A stretch of 64,000 bases of DNA from Nonomuraea fuscirosea (GCF_003001935.1 NZ_PVNG01000019.1:124001-188000); one strand, 5' to 3'. Counted from the first letter of the stretch, positions 9,091-18,144 are shown. A program made the numbers and translations. The notes: generated by a model not told the origin, from the sequence alone.

Positions 9091-9166
9091 CGCGGCCTCC
9101 TGTTGGGGGTGCTCAGGATTGTGCCGGAAGGACCCCTCGTTTGTCCGGGGTCCTATGCTGCTAGTT

Positions 9167-9697
9167 ATGCACGATCAGGCAGGGGCAGGGTCCCCCGACA
9201 ACTTCCAGCGTCTGTGGACCCCGCATCGCATGGCCTACATCAAGGGCGAGAACAAGCCGACCGGCACCGAGCCCGGCGACGGGTGCCCGTTCGACGCGAT
9301 CCCCAAGATGAGCGACGAGGACGGCCTGATCGTGAAGCGGGGCGAGTCGGTCTACGCCGTGCTCAACCTCTATCCGTACAACTCGGGCCACCTGATGGTG
9401 GTGCCCTACCGGCACGTGTCCGGCTACGACGAGCTGGACGCGGCGGAGGTGGCCGAGCTGGGCGCCTTCACCCAGGAGTCGGTGCGCGCGCTGCGCAGGG
9501 CCAGCGGCGCGCAGGGCTTCAACGTCGGCATGAACCTGGGCCACGTCGCCGGCGCGGGCATCGCCGCCCACCTGCACCAGCACGTGGTGCCCAGGTGGGG
9601 CGGCGACACCAACTTCATGCCGGTCGTCGCCCAGACCAAGGTCCTGCCGCAGCTGCTGCGCGACACCCGTCAGCTCCTCGCCGACGCCTGGGGCTGA
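9167..9697 (+). CDS. HIT-family nucleotide hydrolase/phosphorylase
   Basis: A 176-residue histidine-triad protein. The active-site motif HLHQHVVPRW is near residue 140, with NLYPYNSGHLMVVPYRH upstream as expected for the nucleotide pocket. It resembles the actinobacterial protein encoded between thrS and pgsA in mycobacteria, which acts on diadenosine tetraphosphate (established for that relative, recalled). The ATG at 9167 lies 7 nt after a TATGCT -10 hexamer (9154-9159), so the transcript is probably leaderless; an in-frame ATG at 9155 lies inside that hexamer and is unlikely. Here it is separated from pgsA by two minus-strand genes, so the ancestral operon is broken. Confidence 0.9.
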   Translation: MHDQAGAGSPDNFQRLWTPHRMAYIKGENKPTGTEPGDGCPFDAIPKMSDEDGLIVKRGESVYAVLNLYPYNSGHLMVVPYRHVSGYDELDAAEVAELGAFTQESVRALRRASGAQGFNVGMNLGHVAGAGIAAHLHQHVVPRWGGDTNFMPVVAQTKVLPQLLRDTRQLLADAWG

Positions 9698-9724
9698 CGC
9701 CCGGAGCCGACGCCGATATGCGCG

Positions 9725-9755
9725 AAGGGCCGGTCCGTCACTGACCGGCCCTTTC
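9725..9755 (+). terminator. Rho-independent terminator, HIT gene
   Basis: A 10-bp GC-rich stem (GGGCCGGTC region paired with GACCGGCCC) with a short loop, flanked by AA on the left and TTT on the right. It lies between two convergent genes and may terminate both. Confidence 0.75.
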
Positions 9756-9775
9756 TGGCACCTGGACGCGAACGG

Positions 9776-11335
9776 TCAGACCGCGTCGACCTTCACCTTG
9801 ACCGCCTTGCTCTCGTGCTGCAGCCGGTCGAGCGACGTCACGAGATACGTCCCGGCCGACTTGACCGCGTACGACGGATCGCTCACCACGGCCACCAGGT
9901 TGCGCGCGTCGGTGGTGTGGCAGTCCTTGCCGGACTTGGGCACCTGGTAGACCGCGTAGGCGCGGGCCCCGGCGGACGGCGTCCAGGACAGCCGCGCGCC
10001 TGACGCCTTGGCGCCGGCGGGAGCCGGGGGAGCCTGGCCGCCGAGGCTCTTGTTCAGCGGCAGCAGCGCCGGACGGCCGTAGTGGGCCTTGGCGACCCGG
10101 TCCATCGCCTTGAGCGGGTTGGTCAGCAGCTGCTTGGCGCTGAAGTAGACGGAGCCGTCGACCTGCTTGCTGGAGCGGTTGACGCCCACCTGGCCGGACA
10201 GCTCGCCCGGCTTGGTCCACGCCTTGTCGTCCTTCGAGCCGACCCGGTAGAGGCCGTGGCCGATGTAGAGCTGCACGTCGGTGCCCTTGACCTCGCCGGA
10301 CCACCAGCGCGCCAGCGTCGTGTAGTCGGCCAGCTTGTGCCCGCGCGGCCAGTAGAGCTGCGGCAGCACGTAGTCGACGGTGCCCGACTTGATCCATTCG
10401 CGGGCGTCGGCGTAGATCGAGTCGTACGCGGACATCCCGGACGTGCTGGAGCCGGTCGGGTCGTTGGACTTGTTACGCCAGATGCCGAACGGGCTGATGC
10501 CGAACTTGACGTGCCCCTTGGCCCGGTGCACCGCCTTGTCGACCTCGGCCACCAGCGTGTTGACGTTGCCGCGCCGCCATTCGGCCAGCTTGGCGCCCTT
10601 GCCGTACTTGCGGAACGCGGCCGTGTCGTCGAACTTCGCCCCCGCCACGGGGTAGGGGTAGAAGTAGTCGTCGAAGTGCACGCCGTCGACGTCGTAGCGG
10701 TCGACCACGTCGGTGATGACCTTGGTCACGTGCTCGCGCACGGCCGGCAGGCCCGGGTTGTAGTAGAGGCGGCCGCCGTACTTGACCGTCCAGTCGGGGT
10801 GCTTGCGCGCCGGATGGCCGGCGGGCAGCTCGGCGGTGCTAGCGCCGTAGGAGGCGCGGTAGGGGTTGAACCAGGCGTGGAACTCCATGCCGCGCTTGTG
10901 CGCCTCGTCGATGAGGAACGGCAGCGGATCCCAGCCCGGGTCCTTGCCCGCCGTGCCGGTCAGGTATTGCGACCAGGGCTCCAGCGAGGACTTGTAGAGC
11001 GCGTCGGAGGCCGGTCGCACCTGGACGAACACCGCGTTGAGGTTGCGTCTGGCGGCGCTGTCGAGGATCTTGACGTATTCGGCCTTCTGCCGGTCCGCGC
11101 TGAGCCCGGCCTTGGAGGGCCAGTCGATGTTCTGGGTGGTGGCGATCCACACCCCGCGCAGCTCGCGCTTGGGATGGTCGGCATCGGCCGTGCAGGCCGC
11201 GGCGGATGCGGCGGTGGCCGTCGTCTTCTCGGTCGCTGCGGGACTCGCCCCGGCACCGGGGCCGAAGTAGTAGGCGGCGGTGGTGGTCACCACCGCGAGA
11301 GCAGCAGCGGCTAGGAGTGGGCGTCCAGTTGGCAT
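9776..11335 (-). CDS. Secreted GHL10-type glycosyl hydrolase-like protein
   Basis: A 519-residue exported protein. An uncleaved-looking or Sec-type signal anchor (GRPLLAAAALAVVTTTAAYY) precedes a Thr/Ala-rich linker of about 30 residues. A TIM-barrel of the 'family 10-like' GHL10/DUF187 type follows, starting RGVWIATTQNIDWPSK and including the conserved GVHFDDYFYPYP segment near residue 220. The last 90 residues look like a fibronectin type III domain. Family members are thought to act on bacterial envelope polysaccharide, but the reaction is not established. It lies downstream of EF-G2 on the same strand, 131 bp away, with a terminator hairpin between. Confidence 0.85.
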   Translation of the reverse strand: MPTGRPLLAAAALAVVTTTAAYYFGPGAGASPAATEKTTATAASAAACTADADHPKRELRGVWIATTQNIDWPSKAGLSADRQKAEYVKILDSAARRNLNAVFVQVRPASDALYKSSLEPWSQYLTGTAGKDPGWDPLPFLIDEAHKRGMEFHAWFNPYRASYGASTAELPAGHPARKHPDWTVKYGGRLYYNPGLPAVREHVTKVITDVVDRYDVDGVHFDDYFYPYPVAGAKFDDTAAFRKYGKGAKLAEWRRGNVNTLVAEVDKAVHRAKGHVKFGISPFGIWRNKSNDPTGSSTSGMSAYDSIYADAREWIKSGTVDYVLPQLYWPRGHKLADYTTLARWWSGEVKGTDVQLYIGHGLYRVGSKDDKAWTKPGELSGQVGVNRSSKQVDGSVYFSAKQLLTNPLKAMDRVAKAHYGRPALLPLNKSLGGQAPPAPAGAKASGARLSWTPSAGARAYAVYQVPKSGKDCHTTDARNLVAVVSDPSYAVKSAGTYLVTSLDRLQHESKAVKVKVDAV

Positions 11336-11427
11336 AGTGCCACCCAGTGTGACAGCTGCTCAGGCGTGCTCGGTACGGAAAACCGAAATCAACTCGTGAT
11401 GCTTTTGCGACATTTGGTAATTGGTGT

Positions 11428-11453
11428 GCCGGGAGGGACGAAGCCCTCCCGGC
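11428..11453 (-). terminator. Hairpin terminator after EF-G2
   Basis: GCCGGGAGGG pairs with CCCTCCCGGC across a 6-nt loop, just past the EF-G2 stop on the minus strand. There is no U-tract. Confidence 0.65.
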
Positions 11454-11466
11454 TCCTCCACGGGCC

Positions 11467-13608
11467 TCAATCCTCGGTGGCCACCTTGCTCGCGAGGTTC
11501 GGCGGCAGCGGCTCGTACCGCAGGAACGTCCGGTGGAACGTCCCGGTGCCGTGTGACATGGATCTCAGGTCGATCGCGTACCGCGTTATCTCCAGCTCGG
11601 GCACCTCGGCCTTGACGAGGGTACGGCCGGTGCCGACCGGCTCGGTGCCGAGCACGCGCCCGCGCCGCGAGGACAGATCGGACATCACCGACCCGACGTA
11701 GTCGTCGGCCACCAGCACCGACAGCTCGTCCACGGGCTCCAGCAGCAGCGTCGAGACCTTGGACGCGGCCTCCTTCAGCGCGAGCTGGCCCGCGATCTGG
11801 AAGGCCATGTCGGAGGAGTCGACGGAGTGGGCCTTGCCGTCGTACAGGGTGACGCGCACGTCCACCATCGGATAGCCGGCGACGACGCCGCGCTCCATCT
11901 GGGCCCGCACGCCCTTCTCCACCGACGGGATGAACTGCCGCGGCACCACGCCACCGACGATCTTGTCCACGAACTCGAAGCCCCCGCCGGACGGCAGCGG
12001 CTCGACCTCGAGGTGGCAGATGGCGTACTGGCCGTGGCCGCCGGTCTGCTTGACGTTGCGGCCCATCGCCTGGCACTTGCCGCCGAACGTCTCACGCAGC
12101 GGCACCCGCAGGTCGATCCGCTCGACCTCGACGCCGTGGCGCTTGGCCAGGCGGTCGAGCAGCACGTCGGTGTGCGCCTCGCCCATGCACCACAGGACGA
12201 GCTGGCGCGTCTCGGCGTTGTTCTCCAGCCGCAGCGTCGGGTCCTCGGCCACCAGCCGCCCGAGGGCCTGCGACAGCTTGTCCTCGTCGGCCTTGGACTT
12301 GGCCCTGATCGCCACGGGCAGGAGCGGGTCGGGCATGGCCCAGGACGTCATGAGCAGCGGGCGCTCCACCTCGGAGAGCGTGTCGCCGGTCTCGGCCCGC
12401 GACAGCTTGGCCACGGCCACGATGTCGCCGGCCATGCCCTTGGCCGCGCCGCGCTGCTGCTTGCCCAGCGGGCAGGTCAGGGTGCCGATGCGCTCGTCCA
12501 CGTCGTGGTCCTCGTGGCCGCGCTCGGCCAGGCCGTGGCCGGACACGTGCACGGTCATGTCGGGGCGCAGGGTGCCGGAGAAGACGCGGACGAGGCTGAT
12601 GCGGCCCACGTACGGGTCGCTGGTGGTCTTGACGACCTCCGCCACGAGCGGGCCGTCGGGGTCGCACGTGATGCCCTTGACCGGTTTGCCGGACAGATCG
12701 GTGATCTCCGGCATGGGATGTTCGAGGGGGGAGGGGAAGCCCTGTGTCATGAGTTCGAGCAGTTCCTGCGCGCCCACGCCGAGGCCGCTGCAGAGCACCG
12801 GGTAGAAGCTGCCGCGCGCGACGGCCTTCTCCAGGTCCTCGATGAGGACCTTGGTGTCGATGGGCTCACCTTCGAGGTATCGCTCCATGAGCGATTCGTC
12901 CTCGCTCTCCTGGATGATGCCCTCGATCAGCGACCCGCGGTACTCCTCGATCTGGGCCTCGTACTCCGCGCCCGGGTCCTTCACCGTGCGGTCGCCGGTC
13001 GCGTAGTTGTAGAACTTCTGCGTCAGCAGCCCGATCAGCCCGTTGACGTGACCGTTGGTGATCACCGGGAGATAGAGCGGCGCGACGCCGTCGCCGAAGA
13101 CGTCCTGGCAGGTGGTCAGCACCTCGTCGAAGTCGGCCCGCTGGTGGTCGATCTTGGTGATCACGACCGCGCGCGGCATGCCGACCTGGGCGCACTCGTC
13201 CCACAACATCTGGGTGAGCCCGTCGACCCCTTCGGAGGCCGAGACCACGAACAGCGCGGCGTCGGCCGCGCGCAGCCCGGCCCGCAGGTCGCCGACGAAG
13301 TCCGCGTACCCCGGCGTGTCCAGGAGGTTGATCTTGATGCCGTTGTGCACGAGCGGCGCCACGCACAGGTTGACCGAGCGCTGCTGCCGGACCTCGACCT
13401 CGTCGAAGTCGCTGACCGTGTTGCCGTCCTCCACGCGTCCCGGGCGCTGAACGGTGCCCGTCGCGGCCAGCAGCTGCTCGACGAGGGTCGTCTTGCCCGC
13501 TCCCGAGTGGCCGACCAGCACGACATTGCGTATCGCGTCCGCCCGGTCGGCCGCGGGTGCCCTGCCCGCGGCTCCCACGGCCCCGCCTGAGTGTCTTTCC
13601 GCCACCAT
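11467..13608 (-). CDS. fusA2: Elongation factor G-like protein EF-G2
   Basis: A 713-residue translational GTPase of the EF-G2 type found beside the canonical EF-G in actinobacteria. The G domain has a variant P-loop GHSGAGKTT, switch-2 LDTPGYADF and the base-recognition motif TKID in place of the usual NKxD. Domains II-V follow at normal spacing, with domain IV recognisable at GGHGQYAICHLEVEPLP and GVVPRQFIPSVEKGV. It also differs from canonical EF-G in switch I (RQQRSVNLCVAPL). Paralogues of this type can bind GTP but often lack strong ribosome-dependent turnover; its cellular job is unsettled. GGGAGG immediately precedes the ATG GTG pair, so the GTG at 13605 may be the true start. A TTG start 30 nt upstream is less likely. 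Confidence 0.9.
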   Translation of the reverse strand: MVAERHSGGAVGAAGRAPAADRADAIRNVVLVGHSGAGKTTLVEQLLAATGTVQRPGRVEDGNTVSDFDEVEVRQQRSVNLCVAPLVHNGIKINLLDTPGYADFVGDLRAGLRAADAALFVVSASEGVDGLTQMLWDECAQVGMPRAVVITKIDHQRADFDEVLTTCQDVFGDGVAPLYLPVITNGHVNGLIGLLTQKFYNYATGDRTVKDPGAEYEAQIEEYRGSLIEGIIQESEDESLMERYLEGEPIDTKVLIEDLEKAVARGSFYPVLCSGLGVGAQELLELMTQGFPSPLEHPMPEITDLSGKPVKGITCDPDGPLVAEVVKTTSDPYVGRISLVRVFSGTLRPDMTVHVSGHGLAERGHEDHDVDERIGTLTCPLGKQQRGAAKGMAGDIVAVAKLSRAETGDTLSEVERPLLMTSWAMPDPLLPVAIRAKSKADEDKLSQALGRLVAEDPTLRLENNAETRQLVLWCMGEAHTDVLLDRLAKRHGVEVERIDLRVPLRETFGGKCQAMGRNVKQTGGHGQYAICHLEVEPLPSGGGFEFVDKIVGGVVPRQFIPSVEKGVRAQMERGVVAGYPMVDVRVTLYDGKAHSVDSSDMAFQIAGQLALKEAASKVSTLLLEPVDELSVLVADDYVGSVMSDLSSRRGRVLGTEPVGTGRTLVKAEVPELEITRYAIDLRSMSHGTGTFHRTFLRYEPLPPNLASKVATED

Positions 13609-13772
13609 CGCCTCCCGCGTCGTCGGACCGTTAGCCAACGCCGCGCCCGCGCGGAGGGTGAACGAAACCGCATGGACGCGGTGTGTTCACCAAATACCCG
13701 TGTGGCGGATATCACAAGGGGGGCGAGGCAAAGAAAGTCCTTCGGCGCGTCATGGCCTACGATCGGACCGCG

Positions 13773-14435
13773 ATGCTCAAACTCCTGCGCCCGGTCATGA
13801 CCCGGATACTCACCCCGCTGGGCAGGGCCCTCGTCGGCCGCGGGATCGGCCCCAACGCCGTCACGGCGGTCGGCACCCTCGGCACCGTCGTGTCGGCCCT
13901 GCTCTTCTTCCCCCTCGGACTGCTCACCGCGGGGGCACTCGTCATCACCGTCTTCGTGCTGTTCGACCTGCTCGACGGCGTGGTGGCCCGGCTCGGCGGC
14001 AAGGGGGGCAGCACGTGGGGAGCCTTCCTCGACTCCACCTTCGACCGGGTCGCCGACGCGGCCATCTTCGCCGGCCTGATCCTCTACTTCATCGCGGCCG
14101 ACGACGTCCTGATGGCCGCGGTGGGGCTGCTGTGCCTGATCGCGGGGGCCATCGTCTCCTACGCCAAGGCCAGGGCCGAGGGGCTCGGGCTGACGGCCGA
14201 CGTCGGGCTGGCCGAGCGGCCCGAGCGGCTGGTGGTCGTGCTGGTGGCGGCCTTCCTCGCCGGGCTCGGGGTGCCGTACGTCCTGCCCGCGGGCATGTGG
14301 CTGCTCGCGGTGGCCAGCGTGATCACCGTGGGGCAGCGCGTGATGGCGGTGCACCGGCAGACGCGCGACACGCCCGGGCGGCCCGCCGGCGAGGAGAATC
14401 AAGAGACGGCCCGGGACGAGATGGGGGAGAGATGA
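13773..14435 (+). CDS. pgsA: Phosphatidylinositol phosphate synthase (CDP-alcohol phosphatidyltransferase)
   Basis: A 220-residue integral membrane enzyme with about six helices. It carries the CDP-alcohol phosphatidyltransferase signature D-G-x2-A-R-x(n)-G-x3-D-x3-D (DGVVARLGG, then GAFLDSTFDRVAD, about residues 68-95). In actinobacteria the orthologue at this locus makes phosphatidylinositol phosphate from CDP-diacylglycerol and inositol phosphate, the first lipid step toward PIMs. The start MLKLLRPVMTRI matches the mycobacterial N terminus as I recall it. It lies 9 nt after a TACGAT -10 hexamer (13758-13763), suggesting a leaderless mRNA; ATG 13752 would add seven residues. The stop overlaps the next start (ATGA). 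Confidence 0.92.
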   Translation: MLKLLRPVMTRILTPLGRALVGRGIGPNAVTAVGTLGTVVSALLFFPLGLLTAGALVITVFVLFDLLDGVVARLGGKGGSTWGAFLDSTFDRVADAAIFAGLILYFIAADDVLMAAVGLLCLIAGAIVSYAKARAEGLGLTADVGLAERPERLVVVLVAAFLAGLGVPYVLPAGMWLLAVASVITVGQRVMAVHRQTRDTPGRPAGEENQETARDEMGER

Positions 14436-15355
14436 GCGAACGGGTGTCCTTCGGCGACCGGGTGGTGGCCGCCGGGTTCGCGGCCGGATGGAAGCTCGTG
14501 CCGCTGCTGCCCGAGCGCCCGACCGCCGCCGTCTTCCGCTTCCTGGCCGACCGCGTCTGGGCCCGGCAGGGCAAGTCCGTACGCAGGCTGGAGTCCAACC
14601 TGAGCCGGGTGACCGGCCTCGATCCCGGCAGCAGGGAGCTGCGCGAGCTGGGCCGGGCGGGCATGCGCTCCTACTTCCGCTACTTCCACGAGATCTTCCG
14701 GCTGCCGTCGATGCCGCGGGAGGAGGTCGTGCGCCGCACCCACGTCATCGGGGCCGAGCACGTCCACGACAACGTGGCGGCCGGGCGCGGCGTGGTCTTA
14801 GCGCTGCCGCACATGGGCAACTGGGACCAGGCGGGGGCGTGGCTGGTGGGCGTGGGTCATCCGTTCACCACCGTGGCCGAGCGGCTCAAGCCCGAGTCGC
14901 TGTTCAAGCGGTACGTGGCCTTCCGCGAGGGCCTGGGCATGGAGGTGCTGCCGCTCACCGGCGGCGACGGGCACAACTTCGGCACCCTGGCCACGCGGGT
15001 GCGCAAGGGCGGCGTGGTCTGCCTGCCGGCCGAGCGCGACCTGACCAAGAGCGGCGTGGAGGTGCGCTTCTTCGGCGCGGCCACCAAGGTGCCCGCGGGC
15101 CCGCCGCTGCTGGCCGTGCAGACGGGCGCGGCGCTCCTGCCCGCCAGCGTCTACTTCGTGGGCGCCGACTGGGGCATCCACATCCACGAGGAGGTGCCCG
15201 TCCCCCAGGAGGGCACCAGGCAGGAGAAGGTCGCGGCGGTGGCCCAGCACCTGGCGGACGTGTTCGAGAAGGGCATCTCCGAGCACCCCGAGGACTGGCA
15301 CATGCTGCAGCGCCTCTGGCTCGACGACCTGCCTCCCGGCCGGGAGCCGCGATGA
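14432..15355 (+). CDS. Phosphatidylinositol mannoside acyltransferase (PatA-like)
   Basis: A 307-residue LpxL/HtrB-family acyltransferase. The catalytic HX4D motif is HMGNWD near residue 130, and an AERDLTKSG segment near residue 205 is typical of this family. At this locus the mycobacterial equivalent PatA acylates the mannose of PIM1/PIM2 with palmitate. The enzyme is probably peripheral on the inner membrane face. Both ends overlap neighbours by ATGA junctions (pgsA stop at 14435, pimA start at 15352), indicating translational coupling within the pgsA-patA-pimA operon. Confidence 0.9.
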   Translation: MSERVSFGDRVVAAGFAAGWKLVPLLPERPTAAVFRFLADRVWARQGKSVRRLESNLSRVTGLDPGSRELRELGRAGMRSYFRYFHEIFRLPSMPREEVVRRTHVIGAEHVHDNVAAGRGVVLALPHMGNWDQAGAWLVGVGHPFTTVAERLKPESLFKRYVAFREGLGMEVLPLTGGDGHNFGTLATRVRKGGVVCLPAERDLTKSGVEVRFFGAATKVPAGPPLLAVQTGAALLPASVYFVGADWGIHIHEEVPVPQEGTRQEKVAAVAQHLADVFEKGISEHPEDWHMLQRLWLDDLPPGREPR

Positions 15356-16482
15356 GGGTCGGCATCGTCTGCCCCTATTCGTGGGACATGCCGGGCGGGG
15401 TGAAACAGCACATCGACGACCTGGCCCAGGCGCTCATCGCGCAGGGCCACGAGGTGTCGGTGATCGCGCCGGCGGCCGACGACGACGACCTTCCCCCGTA
15501 CGTGACGGGGGCGGGCCGGGCGATCCCGGTCCCGTACAACGGGTCGGTGGCCAGGATGTCGTTCGGCTTCCTGTCGGCCGCGCGGGTGCGGCGGTGGGTC
15601 CGTACGGGCGAGTTCGACGTGCTGCACATCCACGAGCCGCTGATCCCGAGCCTGGGCGTGCTGGCCTGCTGGGCGGCCAAGGGGCCGATCGTGGCCACGT
15701 TCCACGCCTCGTTCACCCGCTCGCGGGCCATCGCGGTGGCCGAGCCGCTGCTGCGCAGCGCCCTGGAGAAGCTCAGCGGGCGCATCGCGGTCTCCGACGC
15801 GGCCCGCAAGAGCCTGGTCGAGCAGTTCGGCGGCGACACGGTGCTCATCCCCAACGGCGTCACCGTCTCCCGCTACACCGAGGCCGAGCCGCTCGACGGC
15901 TGGGGCCCCGACGGGACCACGCTGGGCTTCCTCGGCCGCATGGACGAGGAGCGCAAGGGCCTGCCGATCCTGCTCGACGCGTTCAACGTGCTGGCGGCGG
16001 AGCGGCCGGAGGTGAAGCTGCTGATCGCCGGGCCCGGCGACGCCAAGGACGTCTACGACCGGGTGCGCAAGCCCTTCCACGACCGGGTGACGGTGCTGGG
16101 CATGGTGAGCGAGGCGGACAAGATCCGCGCCTACCACTCCGTGGACGTGTTCTGCGCGCCCAACACGCGCGGCGAGAGCTTCGGCATCGTGCTGGCCGAG
16201 GCCATGGCGTCGGGGGCGACGGTGCTGGCCAGCGACATCCCCGCCTTCCGCCGGGTGCTGGGGGAGGGGCAGGCGGGCGCGCTGTTCACCAACGGCGATC
16301 CCGCCTCGCTGGCCCGCGAGGCCGCCGCCCTGCTCGGCGCGCCCGAGCGCCGGGCCAAGCTGGCGGCCGAGGCGCTGGTGGCGGTCAGGAAGTACGACTG
16401 GTCCACGGTGGCGCGCGACGTCGTACGCGTCTACGAGACCGTCACCATGAGCGGCGCGGGCCGGGTGGAGGAAGACCTGTGA
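15352..16482 (+). CDS. pimA: Phosphatidylinositol alpha-mannosyltransferase
   Basis: A 376-residue GT-B retaining glycosyltransferase of family GT4, close to the length of mycobacterial PimA. It transfers the first mannose from GDP-mannose to the inositol of PI. The N-terminal domain has PGGVKQHIDDLA and HIHEPLIP. The C-terminal domain has GRMDEERKGLP and the E-x7-E donor-binding motif (ESFGIVLAE). It starts inside the patA stop (ATGA). Its last twelve codons lie in a 44-bp tandem duplication (16447-16490 and 16491-16534), and its TGA is overlapped by a GTG that opens a 15-codon mini-ORF. Confidence 0.94.
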   Translation: MRVGIVCPYSWDMPGGVKQHIDDLAQALIAQGHEVSVIAPAADDDDLPPYVTGAGRAIPVPYNGSVARMSFGFLSAARVRRWVRTGEFDVLHIHEPLIPSLGVLACWAAKGPIVATFHASFTRSRAIAVAEPLLRSALEKLSGRIAVSDAARKSLVEQFGGDTVLIPNGVTVSRYTEAEPLDGWGPDGTTLGFLGRMDEERKGLPILLDAFNVLAAERPEVKLLIAGPGDAKDVYDRVRKPFHDRVTVLGMVSEADKIRAYHSVDVFCAPNTRGESFGIVLAEAMASGATVLASDIPAFRRVLGEGQAGALFTNGDPASLAREAAALLGAPERRAKLAAEALVAVRKYDWSTVARDVVRVYETVTMSGAGRVEEDL

Positions 16483-16534
16483 CGTTCGCCGTGAGCGGTG
16501 CCGGGCGGGTGGAGGAAGACCTGTGACATCCACG
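16447..16534 (+). repeat. 44-bp tandem duplication of the pimA 3' end
   Basis: Two adjacent 44-bp units. Twenty bases including the GGAGG ribosome-binding site and the GTGAC stop/start junction are identical. The upstream 25 bases differ at four places: one at the first codon (ATG to GTG) and three at third codon positions that leave the peptide SGAGRVEEDL unchanged. The second copy provides the ribosome-binding site and GTG for the next gene. Confidence 0.95.
16479..16526 (+). other. 15-codon mini-ORF bridging pimA and the next gene
   Basis: GTG at 16479 overlaps the pimA TGA, and the TGA at 16524-16526 overlaps the GTG at 16523 of the next gene. It has its own GGAGG site 7 nt upstream. The peptide MTFAVSGAGRVEEDL ends with a copy of the PimA C terminus. 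It may be a translated coupling peptide or an accident of the duplication; the silent-only differences favour some coding history. Confidence 0.4.
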
Positions 16535-17065
16535 ATGATCGTGCTGATCGTGGGCATCGTCGTCGTGCTCACGGCCGTCTACATCTCCTGGCGGGCGGGC
16601 CGGCTCGACCGCCTGCACATCCGGCTGGAGCTGGCCCAGGAGTCCCTGGACGCCGCGCTGATGCGCCGTCGCGCGGTGGTGCTGGAGCTGGCCGGCTCCC
16701 GGCTGCTCGACCCGGCCACCTCCCTGGTCCTGGCCGCGGCGGCGCACGAGGCGCGGACGGCCGGTCCCGACGAGCGCGAGCACGCCGAGAGCGACCTGTC
16801 GCGGGCCCTGCGCGCCGCGGTGGACCAGGAGCGGTTCAGGGAGAAGCTCTCCGAGGCGCCCGGTGGCCCCGACCTGCTGGAAGAGCTCGACGCGGCGGTG
16901 GCCAAGGTGGTCTACTCGCGCCGCTTCTACAACAACGCCGTCGGTGTCACGCGGACGGCGCAGCGCCGCTGGCTCGCCAGGACGCTCCGCCTGGCCGGGC
17001 ACACCGACTACCCGCAATTCTTCGAGATTGATGACAATCCGCCTGCGACCATGGCAACTGAATGA
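16523..17065 (+). CDS. Small single-pass membrane protein of the pimA locus
   Basis: A 180-residue protein with one N-terminal transmembrane helix (MIVLIVGIVVVLTAVYISW) followed by a helical cytoplasmic part. RLDRLHIRLELAQESLDAALMRR and a later YNNAVGV segment recall LemA-like or pimA-neighbour proteins; in mycobacteria, from memory, the equivalent gene encodes a similar N-terminal region fused to a Nudix domain, which is absent here. Function is unknown. The GTG start has GGAGG 7 nt upstream, supplied by the second copy of the duplication at the pimA end. A DUF3048 lipoprotein gene follows after 62 bp. Confidence 0.7.
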   Translation: MTSTMIVLIVGIVVVLTAVYISWRAGRLDRLHIRLELAQESLDAALMRRRAVVLELAGSRLLDPATSLVLAAAAHEARTAGPDEREHAESDLSRALRAAVDQERFREKLSEAPGGPDLLEELDAAVAKVVYSRRFYNNAVGVTRTAQRRWLARTLRLAGHTDYPQFFEIDDNPPATMATE

Positions 17066-17127
17066 CCTAATTTGGGGAAGCCAGTAAGCTTCATCCCGAT
17101 TTCGGGCTGAAGCGAGGAGTGTTACAG

Positions 17128-18144
17128 GTGCGGCTACCCCGGGTGATCACGTTCTGGCTGGCCGGAGCGGCCGTGCTGCTGCCCGTCTCGGCCTGCTCCT
17201 CCGACGAGCCCGCCGCGGGTCAGGCGCCGCAGGCCTCCGCGTCGGCCGCGCCCAGCGAGGAGCCCGAGGAGGTCAACGCCCATCCGTTCACCGGCAAGGA
17301 GTACGAGAGACTCAGGCCGGTCCTCGCGGTGAAGATCGAGAACACCGCCGCGGGCAAGCCGCAGCTCGGGCTCAAGAGCGCGGACATCGTCTACATCGAG
17401 CAGGTCGAGGCGGGGCTGACCCGGCTCATGGCGATCTTCTCCTCGAAGCTGCCCGCCAAGGTGGGCCCGGTGCGCAGCGCCCGCATCTCCGACCTGCACA
17501 TCGCGCCCCAGTTCGGCAAGCCGGCCTTCTCCTACTCCGGCGCGCAGACCAAGATGCTGCCGTTCATCGCCGAGGCGTCGCTGTTCGACGTGGGCGACAC
17601 CCGCAACCCCGGCGCGTACTTCCGCCAGCCCGGCCGCTTCGCCCCCTACAACCTCTTCGCCAACACCAAGCAGCTGCTGGCCAAGGCGCCCAAGGCGACC
17701 AAGGCCAAGGACATCGGGTTCACCTTCGGCGACCCGCCGGCCGAGGGCGGGGTCGAGCGCAAGTCGTACAGCGTCAAGTGGCCCGCCGCGCGCTTCACCT
17801 TCGCCTGGTCGGAGGAGAAGAAGCAGTGGCTGATCTGGCAGGACGGGAAGAAGGACATGGCCGCCGAGGGCGGCCAGCTCGGCGCGCCGACGATCGTGGT
17901 GCAGTACACCAAGACCGAGCGCTCGGAGTTCCACGACAAGAACCAGAGCTACACGCCGCTCGTGCACACCACGGGCAAGGGCTCGGCGATCGTGCTGCGC
18001 GACGGTAAAGCGTACAAGGCGAAGTGGGAACGGGAATCGGAGGACGGCGGCACGACGTTCACCACACCGAGCGGCGAGCCGATGAACTTCGCCCCCGGCC
18101 AGGTCTGGGTGGCGCTCGCCAGCCGCAAGCCCGTCATCCCCTAG
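17128..18144 (+). CDS. DUF3048 (YerB-type) lipoprotein
   Basis: A 338-residue lipoprotein. The signal peptide ends in the lipobox VSAC, giving a lipidated Cys23. An Ala/Ser/Glu-rich linker of about 30 residues follows, then a DUF3048 domain beginning with HPFTGKEYERLRPVLAVKIENT and including KVGPVRSARISDL. The family is exported and of unknown biochemical activity. GCGAGGAG at 17112-17119 lies 8 nt before the GTG at 17128; the longer GTG at 17119 overlaps that site and is rejected. It lies between the PIM operon and pdxS with no functional link I can name. Confidence 0.85.
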   Translation: MRLPRVITFWLAGAAVLLPVSACSSDEPAAGQAPQASASAAPSEEPEEVNAHPFTGKEYERLRPVLAVKIENTAAGKPQLGLKSADIVYIEQVEAGLTRLMAIFSSKLPAKVGPVRSARISDLHIAPQFGKPAFSYSGAQTKMLPFIAEASLFDVGDTRNPGAYFRQPGRFAPYNLFANTKQLLAKAPKATKAKDIGFTFGDPPAEGGVERKSYSVKWPAARFTFAWSEEKKQWLIWQDGKKDMAAEGGQLGAPTIVVQYTKTERSEFHDKNQSYTPLVHTTGKGSAIVLRDGKAYKAKWERESEDGGTTFTTPSGEPMNFAPGQVWVALASRKPVIP

